A stretch of 64,000 bases of DNA from Selaginella tamariscina (GCA_003024785.1 PUQB01000774.1:37162-101161), one strand, 5' to 3'. Positions 30,531-43,300 are shown, counted from the stretch's first letter. A program made the numbers and translations. Notes: a model not told the origin generated them from the sequence alone.

Positions 30531-32265
30531 AGTCCGTGATTTTTGTAAATTAGAAATTTAATTTATTTATTTGTATTGTTACAAAGTAGAGACATGCATC
30601 AAAATATCACATTATACCCCATTAGTAAGTTTGGTGCATAATAGATTATTATTATATTTAAAACCTGATTAATTGGCAAATATTAAAATTGAGGAAAATA
30701 CATGTATATCACCATTTAATTTATATTATAAAATTAGTGAAATAATTGAATTATTAGTTGTAATGAAGGGAGGGTTTAGTTTTCATTAGAATATAAAGGT
30801 TTAATTTATTTAAAACATCGAATCTTTGTGTGTAATATCAACGAATAATCAATGTTATTTGTTTTATATCAACTTCAATAGGATTCCCTAAAGAAAACAT
30901 TAAATATTTAATATTAATAAAGTATATAATATATTAGAATAAATAAAAGTCATGCACAAATATACAATATGAATTTGAAGGATTATATGTAGAACTTATA
31001 TATATATATATATCAAGAATAGAAAGAGATTCTTACTTAGCTCTTTCTCTATGTGGGTGTAATAAACCAACAAATAATGATTTAAAAGCTAAACACACGA
31101 TGGGATGAGTACATGAATAATTATAAATAAGTATTTAAATATAAGACAAGTGACATTTATTCACACTGTCTTGTTTTTGTTAAGAGAGAGGGGGTAGAGG
31201 AAGTAAGGGAGAGAGAGGAAGAGAGAAGAAAAGGAGGGGAGGAGAGAGAGACATGGAAGAGAAAAATACTTGAAATATATGTAGTGAAACTTAATAATTA
31301 GTTCATAATGTTTTTTTTTTAATGCAATTGAAAAATTAGTGGTTATCGCAGTCTTTATATAATTTTACTAATGTTGTAAAAAAACTATAAAAAGAAGAAG
31401 TATGTATTTTAAATTAACCATTTGTATATTATAAGTAAAAACTAGCTTTTTTTATACTATAAAAACACGTAGTTCAAATGACACAAATATATTCACGGTT
31501 GTCCTTGTTTTTTTAATGAAATGTTGACAACATATATAATATAACTTACAATATGTGCAACGTACATACACATACCATATGTATATATAACCAGCTTGTG
31601 TATGAAATAATATATTACAATTAAAAACACATTAACTTATGCTACTTGATATGAGTCAAACCTAATTTGGGATTCTCATAAATGTTGTCAAGTGCACAAA
31701 CATTTAACTTAATATTTTCTAAGAGGTGGTTCTAAGATAGCCTAATGAATACTTAACTATGCAACATTTGTATGTTTCAATATTTAAAAATAATTTAATT
31801 CAGTAAGCAACCTTATCAAAGGTATTGCCATCTGTTTTTTAACACTTACATCTTTATTAAGAAGTAAACACAAATATGTAGAAGGTGTAAACTTCATTAT
31901 TGGGGCTACCATATCACATATGAGTTTAATTTATTCTTGATTAATTCAAAATAATTTTTGTACCTATCATTATCATTGTAACTTCAATGTAAAGAATGAA
32001 GTCGAACACTTTAAGCAAATGGAACTTATAATAATTTAGTATAGTAGATGCTTTGTGCAAGAGAGTGATTCTTTTTGCATCTTGCAAGTTTAATTTAGCT
32101 CCCTTTTATAATAATATATTATTGAATTAACTGAAAAATAACCATACCCAATACTTCAAATAAAATAGTATAATTGTTGTTATATGCATTCTCGTCCTCC
32201 CATTGCATCATCAAAATTTATAATTCTACCATTTGCTCTTATTGACATAACATAAAAATTAGGTC
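30531..32265. repeat. Duplicated 3' flank of the aspartic protease block, copy A
   Basis: AT-rich DNA that aligns piecewise with the flanks at 33580-36050, 46980-48960 and (inverted) 43300-41847/36443-36050: a TAAACCAAC...AAAGCTAAACA segment, a purine tract (31185-31255) and a CAAGTGCACAAACATT segment (31690). No gene seen. Confidence 0.6.
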
Positions 32266-33115
32266 ATATATTACCCTTATCTTTAGAAGTGCCTTCACCT
32301 TCAAGAATTTTTACCCTTACAGGGTCACATGTGACATTTTACCTCACCCTTGCAAGGGTTTTAACAGTAAGATTCTAAACAAGCCTAGATTTATTTAAAT
32401 TTCCTCACCTTCATAAGGGTAAAAATATGTTTTTTCTTACCACATGTTTAATTAATATAGGTTTTAAATAAAAAATTTAAAATATATTAATATAAATAGC
32501 CAAGTTTTTTATTTATATAAAAGAATTTTATATAATTGAGAAGCCTACAGTTCTAATTTATATTTATTTAATTTTAGAACAAATTTTTTAAGTTTAAATT
32601 AATACCACAAGGCTGGATAGGTCACATTTAACCTTCACCCTCACCTTCACCCTCACGTGAGGGTGATGGCACATGTGAACTGCCTCTTACCTTCACTTTT
32701 ATAAAAGTGAGGGCACATATAATCTTGCCACATTTATTAATTACTCTTAAGCTAATATGACATTTAAAAAAGGACTCACCGTTACCTTCACCTTTATAAG
32801 GGTGAAAGTACATGTGAATCACCCTCACGAGGATAAAAATATGTTTTTTCTTGTCACATATTTTATTATCATAAATTTAAATAAGATTTTAAAATATTTT
32901 AATATAAATACTTAAGATTTTTAATTTTCTTTTTTTATATAAAAGAATTTTATAAATTAAGAAGCATACAATTTTAATTTATACTTATTTTATTTTAAAA
33001 ACTAATATTTATTAAATTTAAATTAATATCATAAGGGTAAAAGGGTTAAGCGTATCCTACCCTTTGTGAGGGTGAGAGCACTTTAAGCCCTTACTTTATT
33101 TTAGGGTTCATAGCA
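32266..33115. repeat. Two-unit tandem repeat, period about 415 bp, with GTGAGGGTGA hairpins
   Basis: The words AAAAATATGTTTTTTCTT (32420 and 32836) and TATAAAAGAATTTTATA recur about 415 bp apart. The units begin and end in ACCCTTAC/GTGAGGG stretches that can pair, for example CCTTCACCCTCACGTGAGGG at 32641-32660. No coding sequence. Confidence 0.65.
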
Positions 33116-33184
33116 AAATGAGATCTTTATGTGCAACAAATTAACATTTAACACTAAACAATCCAAATAATTATTCTTATTACC

Positions 33185-33580
33185 TAAAAGGTGTTCATGT
33201 GGGGGAAAAAATTTCTCTTTCTTGGTGAGTCTAATACCACCACCTTATAAACTTGAGAACATATGAATGTTTAAACCTATATATAATTGAATGCGACTTT
33301 AATGTTTTGATCAATTTTCTATATTGTGATGATAATAATTTCATTTTTTCTTGGTGTTTTCATGTGATATAACATGATTAGACAAGAATTTACGAGGTTA
33401 ATTTATTATAAAGTGCAGGATTCAAGATTCCACTTGAGAATATATTATTAAAGAAATAAAAAAAAATGTAATGTATGACACTTAAAATGAAAGAAGACAA
33501 TACAAATATCATTAGAATATTATGCAACAAAACTATTGTATTATATATGACATAAAGAAGTTTATACTAAACAAATTAGT
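33185..33580 (+). pseudogene. Decayed 3' half of an aspartic protease copy
   Basis: Word-by-word match to the C-terminal half of the intact gene: GTGTTCATGTGGGGGA, TTTCTC...GGTGAGTC, TTTTCATGTGATATAACATGA and GATTCCACTTGAGAATATA. Nearly every C or G of the parent has drifted to T or A. This fits an old copy that decayed through methylated-cytosine loss. Confidence 0.75.
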
Positions 33581-36050
33581 CCCTAATTTTTAAAAAAAAT
33601 TTAAAGTTTAATTTATTTATTAGTATGATTATAAAGTAAATGTAAAACATGAGATACACATATATGTCTTTATGTCATAATAAGAACATTATGTTAAGTC
33701 TATTATATATGTCTTTATGTCATAATAAGAATATGTTTATTATGAGTTGAAATCGATTTACACATTAGCAAATATATTGATATTATAATCATATGAATCA
33801 CTTCTTATTTGCACTTATATTATTTATAAATTCTATATTATATGGTTTTCATTTATAAATTTTGAAATATATATAAAATATATTACATTCATTAATATAT
33901 ATTAATATATACAGTATATTATAAAAGGACATTAGTAATTTTAAAATTAAAATGTAAAGTTTTATAACGTGACTCTTCATTTCTATGTAAAATGTATAAA
34001 CTTATATATTAAAATTCAAAATTATTATGAATTTTGTGATTAATTTGTTGTTAGTAACATTATTATTGTTGATAAATATAAATAATTTGGTAATGTTAAT
34101 TTGTTTTATTTATTATTTTTTAACCTAATTTATACATTAATAGTCACCTTTATTTATTTGTTTATTTCATAAATTGTTAATATCTTAAAAGAACTATAAA
34201 TAATACAAAATGCAAAATATAAAGATTTCTTAATAATTTATAAAATATTTTTTTTCAAAGTTGATTAAAATATTAACTTGTTTCACATGCATAATATACA
34301 TATACAAGTATTACTAAGTTTAGTGTGTAATAGATAATAAAAATGTTAATATTATTATTATTTTATTTAAAAATTTCAAGATTAGTGGGATGATTTTAGT
34401 ATATCTCCCTTTGTATTAGTCATAATTAATTAAAACTTAATTAATTAGCAATACTAAAAATCAAGGGGGAAAATGTATTTAGGAAAATATATGTATACCA
34501 AATCATGTATATTAATGAAATACAATGAATGCATTAACCCTAAAGGTCTTTTTAATTTATATGGTAAAATTATTAAAATAATTAAATTAATTGTGATTAT
34601 ATATATGATGCAATTTAATTTGAAGTGTGATATAATTTAGTTTTCATTAGAATGAAAAAGGTTTTATTTAAATTATTTAAAACATTTAATTTTATACATG
34701 TGTATGTGTATGATAATAGTAAAGGAAATCTGCATCGATGAATAACCAATGATATTTGGTGTATGTCAAATCCAATGGAATCCTTGAAAAAAAAAACATA
34801 AAATACTTAATATTAATAAAGCATATATAATCACATATACAATATAATAAAATTTGAACAATTATATGTAAAACTTAGAATATTATTAAATAATATATGG
34901 ATTTATATTTGCAAAACATATTATTGTATGTCTACTTAGTTCTATATGGGTGTATGTAAAAAACCAATAAGTATATAGTTAATTATTTAAGAAGCTAAAC
35001 ATAAAATGAGACGAATGATTGATAATTTATTATACATATGTAGAACATATATATAAATATTTCAATATTAAACAAGTGCTATTTGTTTACATTGTCTTGT
35101 TGAGGAAGGAAGAAATGAAAAAAAGGAAGGAAAGAGGTAGGGGAGAGATATATTTAAATCAAAAAACACATATAATGAAAGTTAAAAAAGAAAAAAAAGG
35201 GAGGGAGGGAATGAAAAGAGGGAGGGAGGAAAGATATTTGAAATAAAAAAAACATATGCATGAAAGTCGGTAATCAGTTTAAAATAACATGAAATTTCTT
35301 TTTTTATGCAACTTCATAATTTATGAACAAATTGGTGATTGTCACATTCTGCATATGATTTTAATAATGTGATAAAAAAAACTTTGAAAAGAAAAAATGT
35401 ATTTAAAATTAATTATATGAATAAGAACAAGCTTTTTTTATATTATAAAAACACGCAATCCAAATAACCAACAATATATTCATTATTGTCCATGTTTCTT
35501 TTATGAAATGCTAATAAGATGTATAATATATTGTTTTGTTTATTATCATCTACAATATGTACAACATATATACACATACCATGATAAAAACAAGATTTAT
35601 GATTCTCATAAATGTCATTAAGTGCACAAGCATATTCTGTATAAGTTACTTTAAATTTTAATCCTTAAACAATTACTTTGTTTTACTAAATCCAAGTAAT
35701 GAGGTTTGTGTGTAAACATAATGTTTTTATGTTATAATGGTCTATTATATGTATGTCATTATAAAAATATCATGTTGAGTCTATTATATGTCTTTATGTC
35801 ATAATAAAAATATCATGTTAAGTCTATTATATATGTCTTTATGTCATAATAAAATATTATGTTGGGTTTATTTATGTCATAATATTATGAATTGAGCACC
35901 AATTTAAACATTTTGAATTTGTTACACATTAATAAATTTATTGATATATTATAATTATATGAATCATTTTTTATTTGCACTATAACTTTCTATTTATAAA
36001 CTATATATTATATAGTTTTTATTTATATTTTTTAAAATTTATATATAAAG
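33581..36050. repeat. Duplicated 3' flank of the protease block, copy B (direct)
   Basis: AT-rich and gene-less, with a purine tract at 35104-35236. It carries the un-inserted versions of two sites that are occupied in the inverted copy: the MITE site at about 33931-33959 and the Harbinger site at 34829-34831. Confidence 0.6.
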
Positions 36051-36443
36051 TACGATTGCAAGTTAAGAAGTTGTATGAAAAAAGAAAAAAAACATTATTA
36101 TTTTGAGTTAACTACCAATTTTTATTGTTTATGCTTCTTTATTTTAAGTATTTTTTTAATTCATTTTTTTCCTTCTCTAACCTCTTTTTTTTAACAAGGC
36201 AATGTGAATAAATGTAACTTATCTTGTATTAAAGTATACATATGTATAACAATTACTCATGCATTCATCTCATTTTGTTTTTAACTCCTAAAATAATTAA
36301 TTATATGCTTATTGATTTTTTATACACACTTATATAAAATTGAACTATCATATGTTTTGTAAAGTACAAATCCATGTCTTATTTAATTATGTTCTAAATT
36401 GTACATATAATCGTTCAAATTTTATTATATTATATGTGTGATT
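36051..36443 (-). repeat. Inverted copy of the protease flank, outer piece
   Basis: The reverse complement of this stretch follows copy B from about 34830 to 35100 (AATATAATAAAATTTGAAC, AAAAATCAATAAGCATATAATT). It continues on the other side of the transposon at 41847. Confidence 0.7.
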
Positions 36444-36939
36444 GGGCCGATCCGCACATAATACACAAACGTAAATTTATGTACTATTTAACAGATTTTT
36501 GATCCGCATTTAGTACATAAACTTAAAACTAGTGCTTAAATTTATGTACCTCAAAAATTTATGTATTAAACGTTAAAACCATTTAATCCGCACTTGAAAG
36601 TAAATTTATGTACTACTTAACATAAATTTATGTTCCCCATTATAATCTTAAACAACCTCTCTTGTGAGTACATAAAATTTGTGAAGTACACAAAAAAATA
36701 TTTTCGCTGAAGATTCTTAGGTTCATGGCACAAGGAGTTGGGGGCTCGATGGCACATTGCAGGTGTAGCAAATTCAGCCATGGAAATCGGGTGTGCCCAC
36801 ACCCTGGAAAATCCACCAGCGCAAAATCCTCCTTGTGCAAATCCACCCCGCCAAATCCATCGGTAAGCTTCTTCTTCTCCTTTCTAATTTTTTAGCTGCA
36901 TCTGAGTGTAGGAAATAGAGGACAATTCTGAGGTTGTTC

Positions 36940-39474
36940 GAGGTGCTGCAAGGGGGGGTGAAGGATAAAAACAGGGGGGAAAACTGGACGCTAGATGAAT
37001 CATTGGCGCTGGCGCAACTGAAAGGATAGGATATCATCAATCAACAAGAGTCTATAGGTCGTGATCGAGGATTGACATCTGATGCATGGTGGGAGGTGAT
37101 TTCCGAGAAGCTTCAGGAGCAGGGGATTGATCATGATGCTGATGCATGTCGGAGGAGATGGCTCAACATTCTGGGTTATTACAAGAAGGTTCAGGAGAAC
37201 CAGCTCAAGACTGGGGCACATAGCTACTTCTCCATGACGGACACTCAGAGAGGAAGCTCGCTGGTGCAAAGTTTGAGGACGAGTTGTACAACGTTCTGCA
37301 TGGTTTCCTCGGGGCCCGAGCTTCAACTCAACCTCCAAACATTGCCTGTCAAGAGTTTTAACCCAAAGGGCCAACACGTGGCAACACGTGGCTGCCAGGT
37401 GGCCATTCGGCGTCATCACCCTGTGTGAGCAACGCTAAGTTTCCCAGAACAACCCCAACGACCCCTAGGGTTAGACTCTAATGCCCAAGTGGACAGGAGA
37501 CTTAGGGTTTAGCCTAAGTCTCCCTAGAATGTCTGCCCCCAGAACCCTTGAGGGATAACCCTAGTTGACTTAGGGTTTAGCCTAAGTCTCCCTAGAGTGT
37601 CTACCCCCAAAACCCTTGAGGGATAACCCTAGTTGACTTAGGGTCTTGCCCTAGAAGACCTAGACAGGCTCATGCCCTAACCCCCATCAAGGAGACGTGT
37701 GTTCCACACATACCCCTGACAGAGCTAAGGCATCGTCACTTACCCCTTGAGGAATCACCCTCATCCGGGAGTACAACCCCTTTAGGGCGACAAGGGGTAC
37801 CCTGAACCACGACTAACCCCTAAGGGTTTGAGTGGCCAAGTTATACCCTAGACCTAGGGCTAGTACTTAGTGAGGACACGAGTGTGCGCCGTAGGCGACA
37901 CGAGTGTTCTGCTAAGCAAACTCCCTAAGGCTAGGTTTGGGATAACCCTAAGCACATGACCTTGCGAGTGCCTTACGAAAGGGCTTCTGCTAATGAGCTT
38001 AGGTTGTTCAACCCCTGGATTCCAAGGAGAACACTCCCCTAGCCAAGTGTGCCAAAGCACACCTAGTTACGAGACCTAACCTCCCTTGAGCGGATGCCCA
38101 AGGCTTAGCACCCTAGTGCAAGCACAAGCATGCCTGTTTGCTAGAGTATCCAACCCCTTAGCGACAAGCCCATGACATAACCCCAAAGGGCGTGCCTCGG
38201 GCGTTGTACCATGTGACGTTTAGCCCAGTGTCACATCTCCATGTGACACTGCCTTCCATGATGTGGGCTATCATGCCATAGCCCTTAGATTCAAGAGTTG
38301 CACCAAGTACCACAAACGTGGTCCTAAATGCCAACTCTAGAACCCCTCAATGAACCCTCAGGAACCAGGTAAGTGAACCTGTCAAAAGATCCCACGCCCA
38401 CAGTTGGACAAGGACACGGATGTGCCTTGCTGTGAGTGTTGCACCTAGCTTGACGTGGAGGAGGAGGCTGGAGACAAGCCTCAACCTCTGCCTCTTGGAA
38501 CGTGCATCCCACAAGTCCTCCCAGGCATGGATTCGCCAACGTTAAGGGTAAGCTACCCCGAAGGTGGGACGTACCCCTGGCATCTGGAAGTTAGGGCGGC
38601 ACAACAGAGGGTTGTACCTTAACGACACAAGCTGAAGCTTGCACCGGCAGAAGAGCAACGAACTCATTCATGAACCCAGGAGCTCTCCTACGTATACTCT
38701 ACCTTATTTATGTGACGGAGCCCCCCCCCCTCTTTTCCTGTTTGTATTAGTGGGCTGGCACTGAATTCTAGCCCCTTAGATAAATTAGCAATATGAGCCT
38801 ATAACTCACCCTTACTCCTACCCCTAAACCCTACCCAAGGGGGTGGGGGTTTTAGGGCGTGGGTTAGGGCAACCCTAGGGTTAGGTCAACCCTAGGGGTG
38901 TTCCTAACCCTACTTAACACGCCGAACTCATGCAAAGACCAATCAGCCTATTCGGGACGTCAAAATTGGGGGTGGGTTTCTAGAAGGTAAGTTCTAGCTT
39001 CGCTTAGAGTTTCCTGCAAATACCTAATGACACCCGGCCGGACCATCACCAGATACCCAAGTGCACTAAGCGGGCCTGTTTCCTACTACATCTAGGGTCC
39101 ATCAACATAGTACAGTAGGTAACAACAGTCAACGTCCAAAGTAAAGGGTCGAGTCATAGTAAAAAACTATGACATTGCCAAACAGCGAGGCAGACATTGA
39201 GGCTGCAGCGACTGTTGCAACTGCAGCGATTGCTGCAGAGAGCGACAACGAGGATGATTCTGGAGCAGAAATAGCTCACGGTTCAACTGGGATTCGAAAG
39301 AAGAAGAGGCGGAGCGACCAGTCGGTGACTAGTGTTATTCGAGAAGGAAACACAATTATGAATCGTCGCACTGAGCTGCAACGTGACTTCCTTGATGTGG
39401 AGCGAGAAAGCGGCGTGTGGAGGGATTATGTGATGGCAATAGTAAACCTCTCCAACTCTGTGGCGAGCTACTAA
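36940..39474 (+). CDS. Harbinger ORF1, Myb/SANT-like DNA-binding protein, split by the solo LTR
   Basis: The first part (36940-37346) reads NWTLDESLALAQLKG, then AWWEVISEKLQEQGI, ADACRRRWLNILGYYKK: the tryptophans and RRRW of a Myb/SANT trihelix fold, as in the partner protein of PIF/Harbinger transposases. The second part (39175-39474) is an acidic Ala/Asp stretch followed by a basic KKKRRS patch and a C-terminal TELQRDFLDVERESGVWRDY region ending at 39474. There are a stop and a frame slip in the first part besides the LTR insertion, so this copy cannot make the protein. The expected job is binding subterminal sites and recruiting transposase. Confidence 0.75.
37347..39174 (-). mobile_element. 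Solo LTR of the second retrotransposon family, 1.83 kb, reverse orientation
   Basis: Ends TGTCAAGAG (37347) and ACTATGACA (39174). It is flanked on both sides by the 5-bp duplication TTGCC, with no internal retroelement sequence. This is the most complete LTR copy in the window. It lies inside ORF1 of the Harbinger element, so it is younger than that transposon. Recombination between the two LTRs of a full element is the usual origin of such solo copies. Confidence 0.9.
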
Positions 39475-39704
39475 AGCAGATCTTGAGAGACATGAGATTT
39501 TTGAATTTTTTGTTTGCATGTTGTTTTTCCTTTGCTTTATTTTTTTTTTTCACTCAACGGCTTCTCGGGTTTTTTTAGGTTTTGCTCCACCAAGTTACTA
39601 TGGGGCGCCGAGGAGAGGCTCCAAATCGGGGAGAGGGGCCACGAGATGGAGTGAGTTTTGTATTTTTTTTTAAAGTCTATATATTTTTAAAAAATTTAAA
39701 ACAC

Positions 39705-39900
39705 AGTAGGCTTCCATCCCGGGGGCTTTCAACCTGGTTTTATCCCGGGAGGGAAGCCGAGGGGGGTTTAACCCCACCGATGCAACCCGAGATGCAGGGG
39801 TTTTTCCCTAGAGAGGGAAGTCGAGCGCCCAGCGAGGGAAATCGAGGGTCGGTTTTCTTCGGCGAGGGAAGCCGAGGGCCAGGGTTTAACCCAAGATGGA
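39705..39900. repeat. GC-rich subrepeat GAGGGAAGCCGAGG inside Harbinger
   Basis: At least four variants of GAGGGAAGCCGAGG (about 39749, 39815, 39833, 39861), separated by GGTTTAACCC-like words. It lies between the two transposon genes, perhaps in a 5' leader or intron of the transposase. Confidence 0.7.
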
Positions 39901-40085
39901 GATCCCACAACCCCGACATCAGAGAACTTGGACGTGGAGGTTTGTTCACTTTTTTTTGTTTGTTTTTTTAAAACTCTAATGAAACAGGAGGACATGCCCG
40001 AGCTGGAGGAGGTCCTGATGATGGAAATCTCCACTAGGAGATGGAGGGATTCCCCACGAGGTAACTACATATTTTTTTATTTGAA

Positions 40086-41465
40086 TTGTTTTTTAATTTG
40101 TGGGAAACAAGGGTCGAGGGGATGGATTGGAGGATGTTTGAGCCTGAGCCTGAGCCCGACAATAAAGCCTGGTGCCTCATCGGCCAGGCACTTTTAGTTG
40201 TTTTAGAAGGAGCAAAACAATTGTTATTAGATGATAGGATGTCTTGTGATTTTTTCAAGTTTCTAGATGATAAGGAGTGGAGATTCGAGCTTGCAGTAGC
40301 GTTCAATCGGCACTGCGGCATTTGGGGTCAAACCGAGGAACAAGAGTTGGTGGGAGGAGTTCATGCTCCAGTACTACGATCCCAGAGAATGGAAGAAGCA
40401 ACTGCGGATGAGGAAGCCAACGTTTAAGTTCCTTACTCGGGTGCTCGAGAGCGGGATTTCAAAGAAGAACACGAGGTGGAGGAAGGCTATACCTGCTGAT
40501 GTTCGGCTAGGAGTGACGCTTTGCAAGCTCATGAAGAATTTAGATTACAATGAGTTGTCGAACAAGTTCGCCATCGGCCATTCCACTGCTCATGAGATTG
40601 TTTTGGAGATGACTGAAACTATAGTTCGAAGTTTTCGAGTTCAGTAGCAGAGGTGTCTGCAGTTGTGAGGGAGTTTCAACGAATTACAAAAACCAAGCTT
40701 CCAATGTGGCTGGTGCGATAGACTGTACTCACTTTGAGATGCATAAGCCGCCAACCGGTGATGGAGCTGACTACTTCACCGGAAGCAATGTTAGCATGAT
40801 TCTCCAGGCGTGGTGGATCCAAGGAAGCGCTTTCTGAGCATCTACACGGGATGGCCAGGTAAAAATTTTCCTTGACTAGTTGCATGCTTCATATGTTTTT
40901 ACAGGAAGTGTTCACGACATGCGCGTTTGGAGGAACTCGACATTGAAGAATCGAATTGTGGAGGGGGATCTGTTGCAGGAGCCGGTTATACTTGCCTTTG
41001 ACGAGCAGTGAAGCCTTATCTTGTTGGGGATAAGGGTTACCAGTGGCAGAGGCGATGATGATTCCTTACCCGGGTAAGCTCCTCATTTTCACTCATGATT
41101 TTCAAGTATAAATCATTTTTTACAGGTTCAAACCACACACTGGGTGAACAAGCATTTAACAATCATCATCATAAGGCTAGAATCGTGGTGGAACAAGCCT
41201 TCGGCCTTCTAAGCAACGTTTTCGATGCTTGGATCAGAAACAAAAGGTTCATCCAAAGTTCTTTCCTACTCAGATTCATGCATGTTGCATTTTGCATAAC
41301 GTTTTGATTGATCTCGGCGAGGGAAACATGGATCAAATGCAACGGAGATGGGATAAGGAGTGCGAGCAGCAGAGGCTCAAGAAAGGAGTGTATTACGACT
41401 TGTATGGGCCACTAAGTGAGTACCCGGATCCCCATGTTGTAGAGGGTGAGCCCCCGGAGCCTTGA
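40086..41465 (+). CDS. Harbinger transposase (HARBI1-like DDE nuclease), frame-broken
   Basis: The nuclease of the element. Pieces in order: FMLQYYDPREWKKQLRMRKP-TFKFL, LGVTLCKLMKNLDYNELSNK (the N-terminal helix-turn-helix region), then the first catalytic aspartate in AIDCTHFEMHKPP (about 40717), RVWRNSTLKNRI, the second aspartate in VGDKGYQ (about 41024), and the glutamate in VVEQAFGLLSN (about 41190). The end is near HNVLIDLGE, with a stop by 41465. Two short introns fit (40860-40904 and 41074-41126). Several frame slips and a stop separate the pieces, so this copy looks inactive, although all three DDE residues survive. Confidence 0.85.
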
Positions 41466-41846
41466 TTGCTCAGGATGATGGAGCGAAAAAGAGGCTTGCT
41501 CTTGAACACCATGTTTGTTTCCCGTTGATTTTTAATTCAAACTGACTGGGAATTGAAAATTGAAATTCAAAAATTCAAATTGCTCAAAATTTTAAAATTT
41601 AAGTATAAAACCATGTGCGGATGAATAGGTTCTTAAAATTTATGTTTTATGTACTATGTGCGGACCAGACTCTATTTAGACATAAAATTTGTGCATCAAA
41701 ATTTATGTATACCATGTGCGGATCAAAAAATACTTAAATGGTTTCGTAAATCAAATTTTAAGTAGTATGTGCGGATCAAAGTAATACATAAATTTTAAGA
41801 TAAGTTTTAACGAATTTACGTTTGTGTACTATGTGCGGATCGGCCC

Positions 41847-43300
41847 ATTGTATATACTTTATTAATATTAATGTTTTCTTTTGTGGAATTTCATTTGATT
41901 TGACATGTATTAAGTATCATTGGTTGTAATTTAAATACAAAATCTTTTTGTTCGAATGAAAAATAAAGTATATCAATCACAATTACCAATTTAATTATTT
42001 CAGTAATTTTATAATATAAATTTAAAAGACTTGGGTTAATGCATTTCATTAATATACATGATTTTGGTATACATACGTTTTCCTAAATACAAATTTTTTT
42101 CCTTTGATTTTTAATATTACTAAATAATTAAAATTTAATTAATTATTACTAATACAAAGGGAGGGATATATACTAAATCTACCCATTAAATTTTAAAATT
42201 TTAAATAGAATAATATATTATACACTAAACTTAGTAATATTTTGTTGTCTATGTATATATATAATTATGCATGTGAGAATCCTTGTCGCAAAAATAGGTT
42301 AATATTTAATAAAGCTGAAATTTTTTTTTTATAAATTATTAAGAAATATATATTTTGGATTTTATTATTTATTTTTCTTTTAAGATATTAAAAATATGTG
42401 AAATAAACAAATAAATAAAGGCAATTATTAAGGCATAAATAAATTAAACAAATTACACATTGCCCAAACTAATTATATTTATCAAAAATTACAATGTCAT
42501 TAGCAACAAATTCATCACAAAATTTATAATAATTTAAATTTTAAATGTAATTTTTTTTTTAACATAAAAATGAAAAGTCCCACAATAAAACTTTATATTT
42601 AATTTTAAGAGAAAATTACATTTATACCCCTAAAATTTATCATATTTTAATATATATCCCTAGAAGTTTTTTTATATATATATATACCCTTGAAACTTTA
42701 ATTTAAAACTTCATAATTTTAAAATTAAAATTAAAAAATATTTTTAAAAAATCAATAAAAATTTATAATTAATTATTTTGGTCTAAAATATAACCTATTA
42801 AACATATATATCATAATTAAATATAATTATTTTAAAAATATTTCATTTTTTACTATGACAATTTTTTTGACATTTAACACTTAATAACTTTAATTATTTT
42901 ATTTGTAATACATTATGAATTGAAAATATATTTTTAGTTAATATTGTTATTTTAAAAGTCAAAATATTACAATTGAAGTTTTTAAAGAAGATATATGTAT
43001 AAAACTTTTAGAGGAGGGAATATATATGTAAATATGATAAATTCAAGGGTTTAAATGTATTTTCCTTAATTTAAAATTAGTAATGTGTTTTTTAATATAT
43101 ACTGTATGTATTAATATATATTAATGAATATATATAACAACCATGAATATACGGTTGCTCATTTGAATTGCATGTATTTCTAGTACTCATAATATACAAG
43201 TGATTTGTATATCTAGTTTAAAACATATACTTTTCTTATTCATAGTTTTTTAATCACATTCTAAATGTGACAACCCCACGAAATATATACAATATAATAT
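41847..43300 (-). repeat. Inverted copy of the protease flank, inner piece
   Basis: The reverse complement matches copy B from about 34830 back to 33880 (ACCAATGATACTTAATACATG...; TATATACAGTATAT). It is interrupted by a MITE at 42609-43065. No gene. Confidence 0.7.
42609..43065. mobile_element. MITE, 457 bp, TTAA-flanked
   Basis: Imperfect terminal inverted repeats of about 50 bp (GAGAAAATTACATTTATACC at the left; the right end complements to GGAAAATACATTTAAACCC), with TTAA directly on both sides (42605-42608, 43066-43069). The paralogous site in copy B (33931-33959) lacks the insertion. No coding capacity. The TTAA target suggests a piggyBac-like helper, but the ends do not start CCC. Confidence 0.75.

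Larger units (their letters stand above)
36444..41846 (+). mobile_element. PIF/Harbinger DNA transposon, 5.4 kb, with nested solo LTR
   Basis: Terminal inverted repeats begin GGGCCGATCCGCACATA and extend about 35 bp with one mismatch (36444-36478 versus 41846-41812). The flanking trinucleotide ATT is present on both sides (36441-36443, 41847-41849). Inside are a Myb/SANT-type ORF1 and a HARBI1-like transposase, the usual two genes of this superfamily. Without the inserted LTR (37347-39174) the element is about 3.6 kb. The copy of the host site at 34829-34831 has no insertion. Confidence 0.93.

Noticed and set aside
39582-40034. Open frames on both strands between the Harbinger genes
   Set aside because: They follow the GC-rich subrepeat and have no conserved transposon motif.
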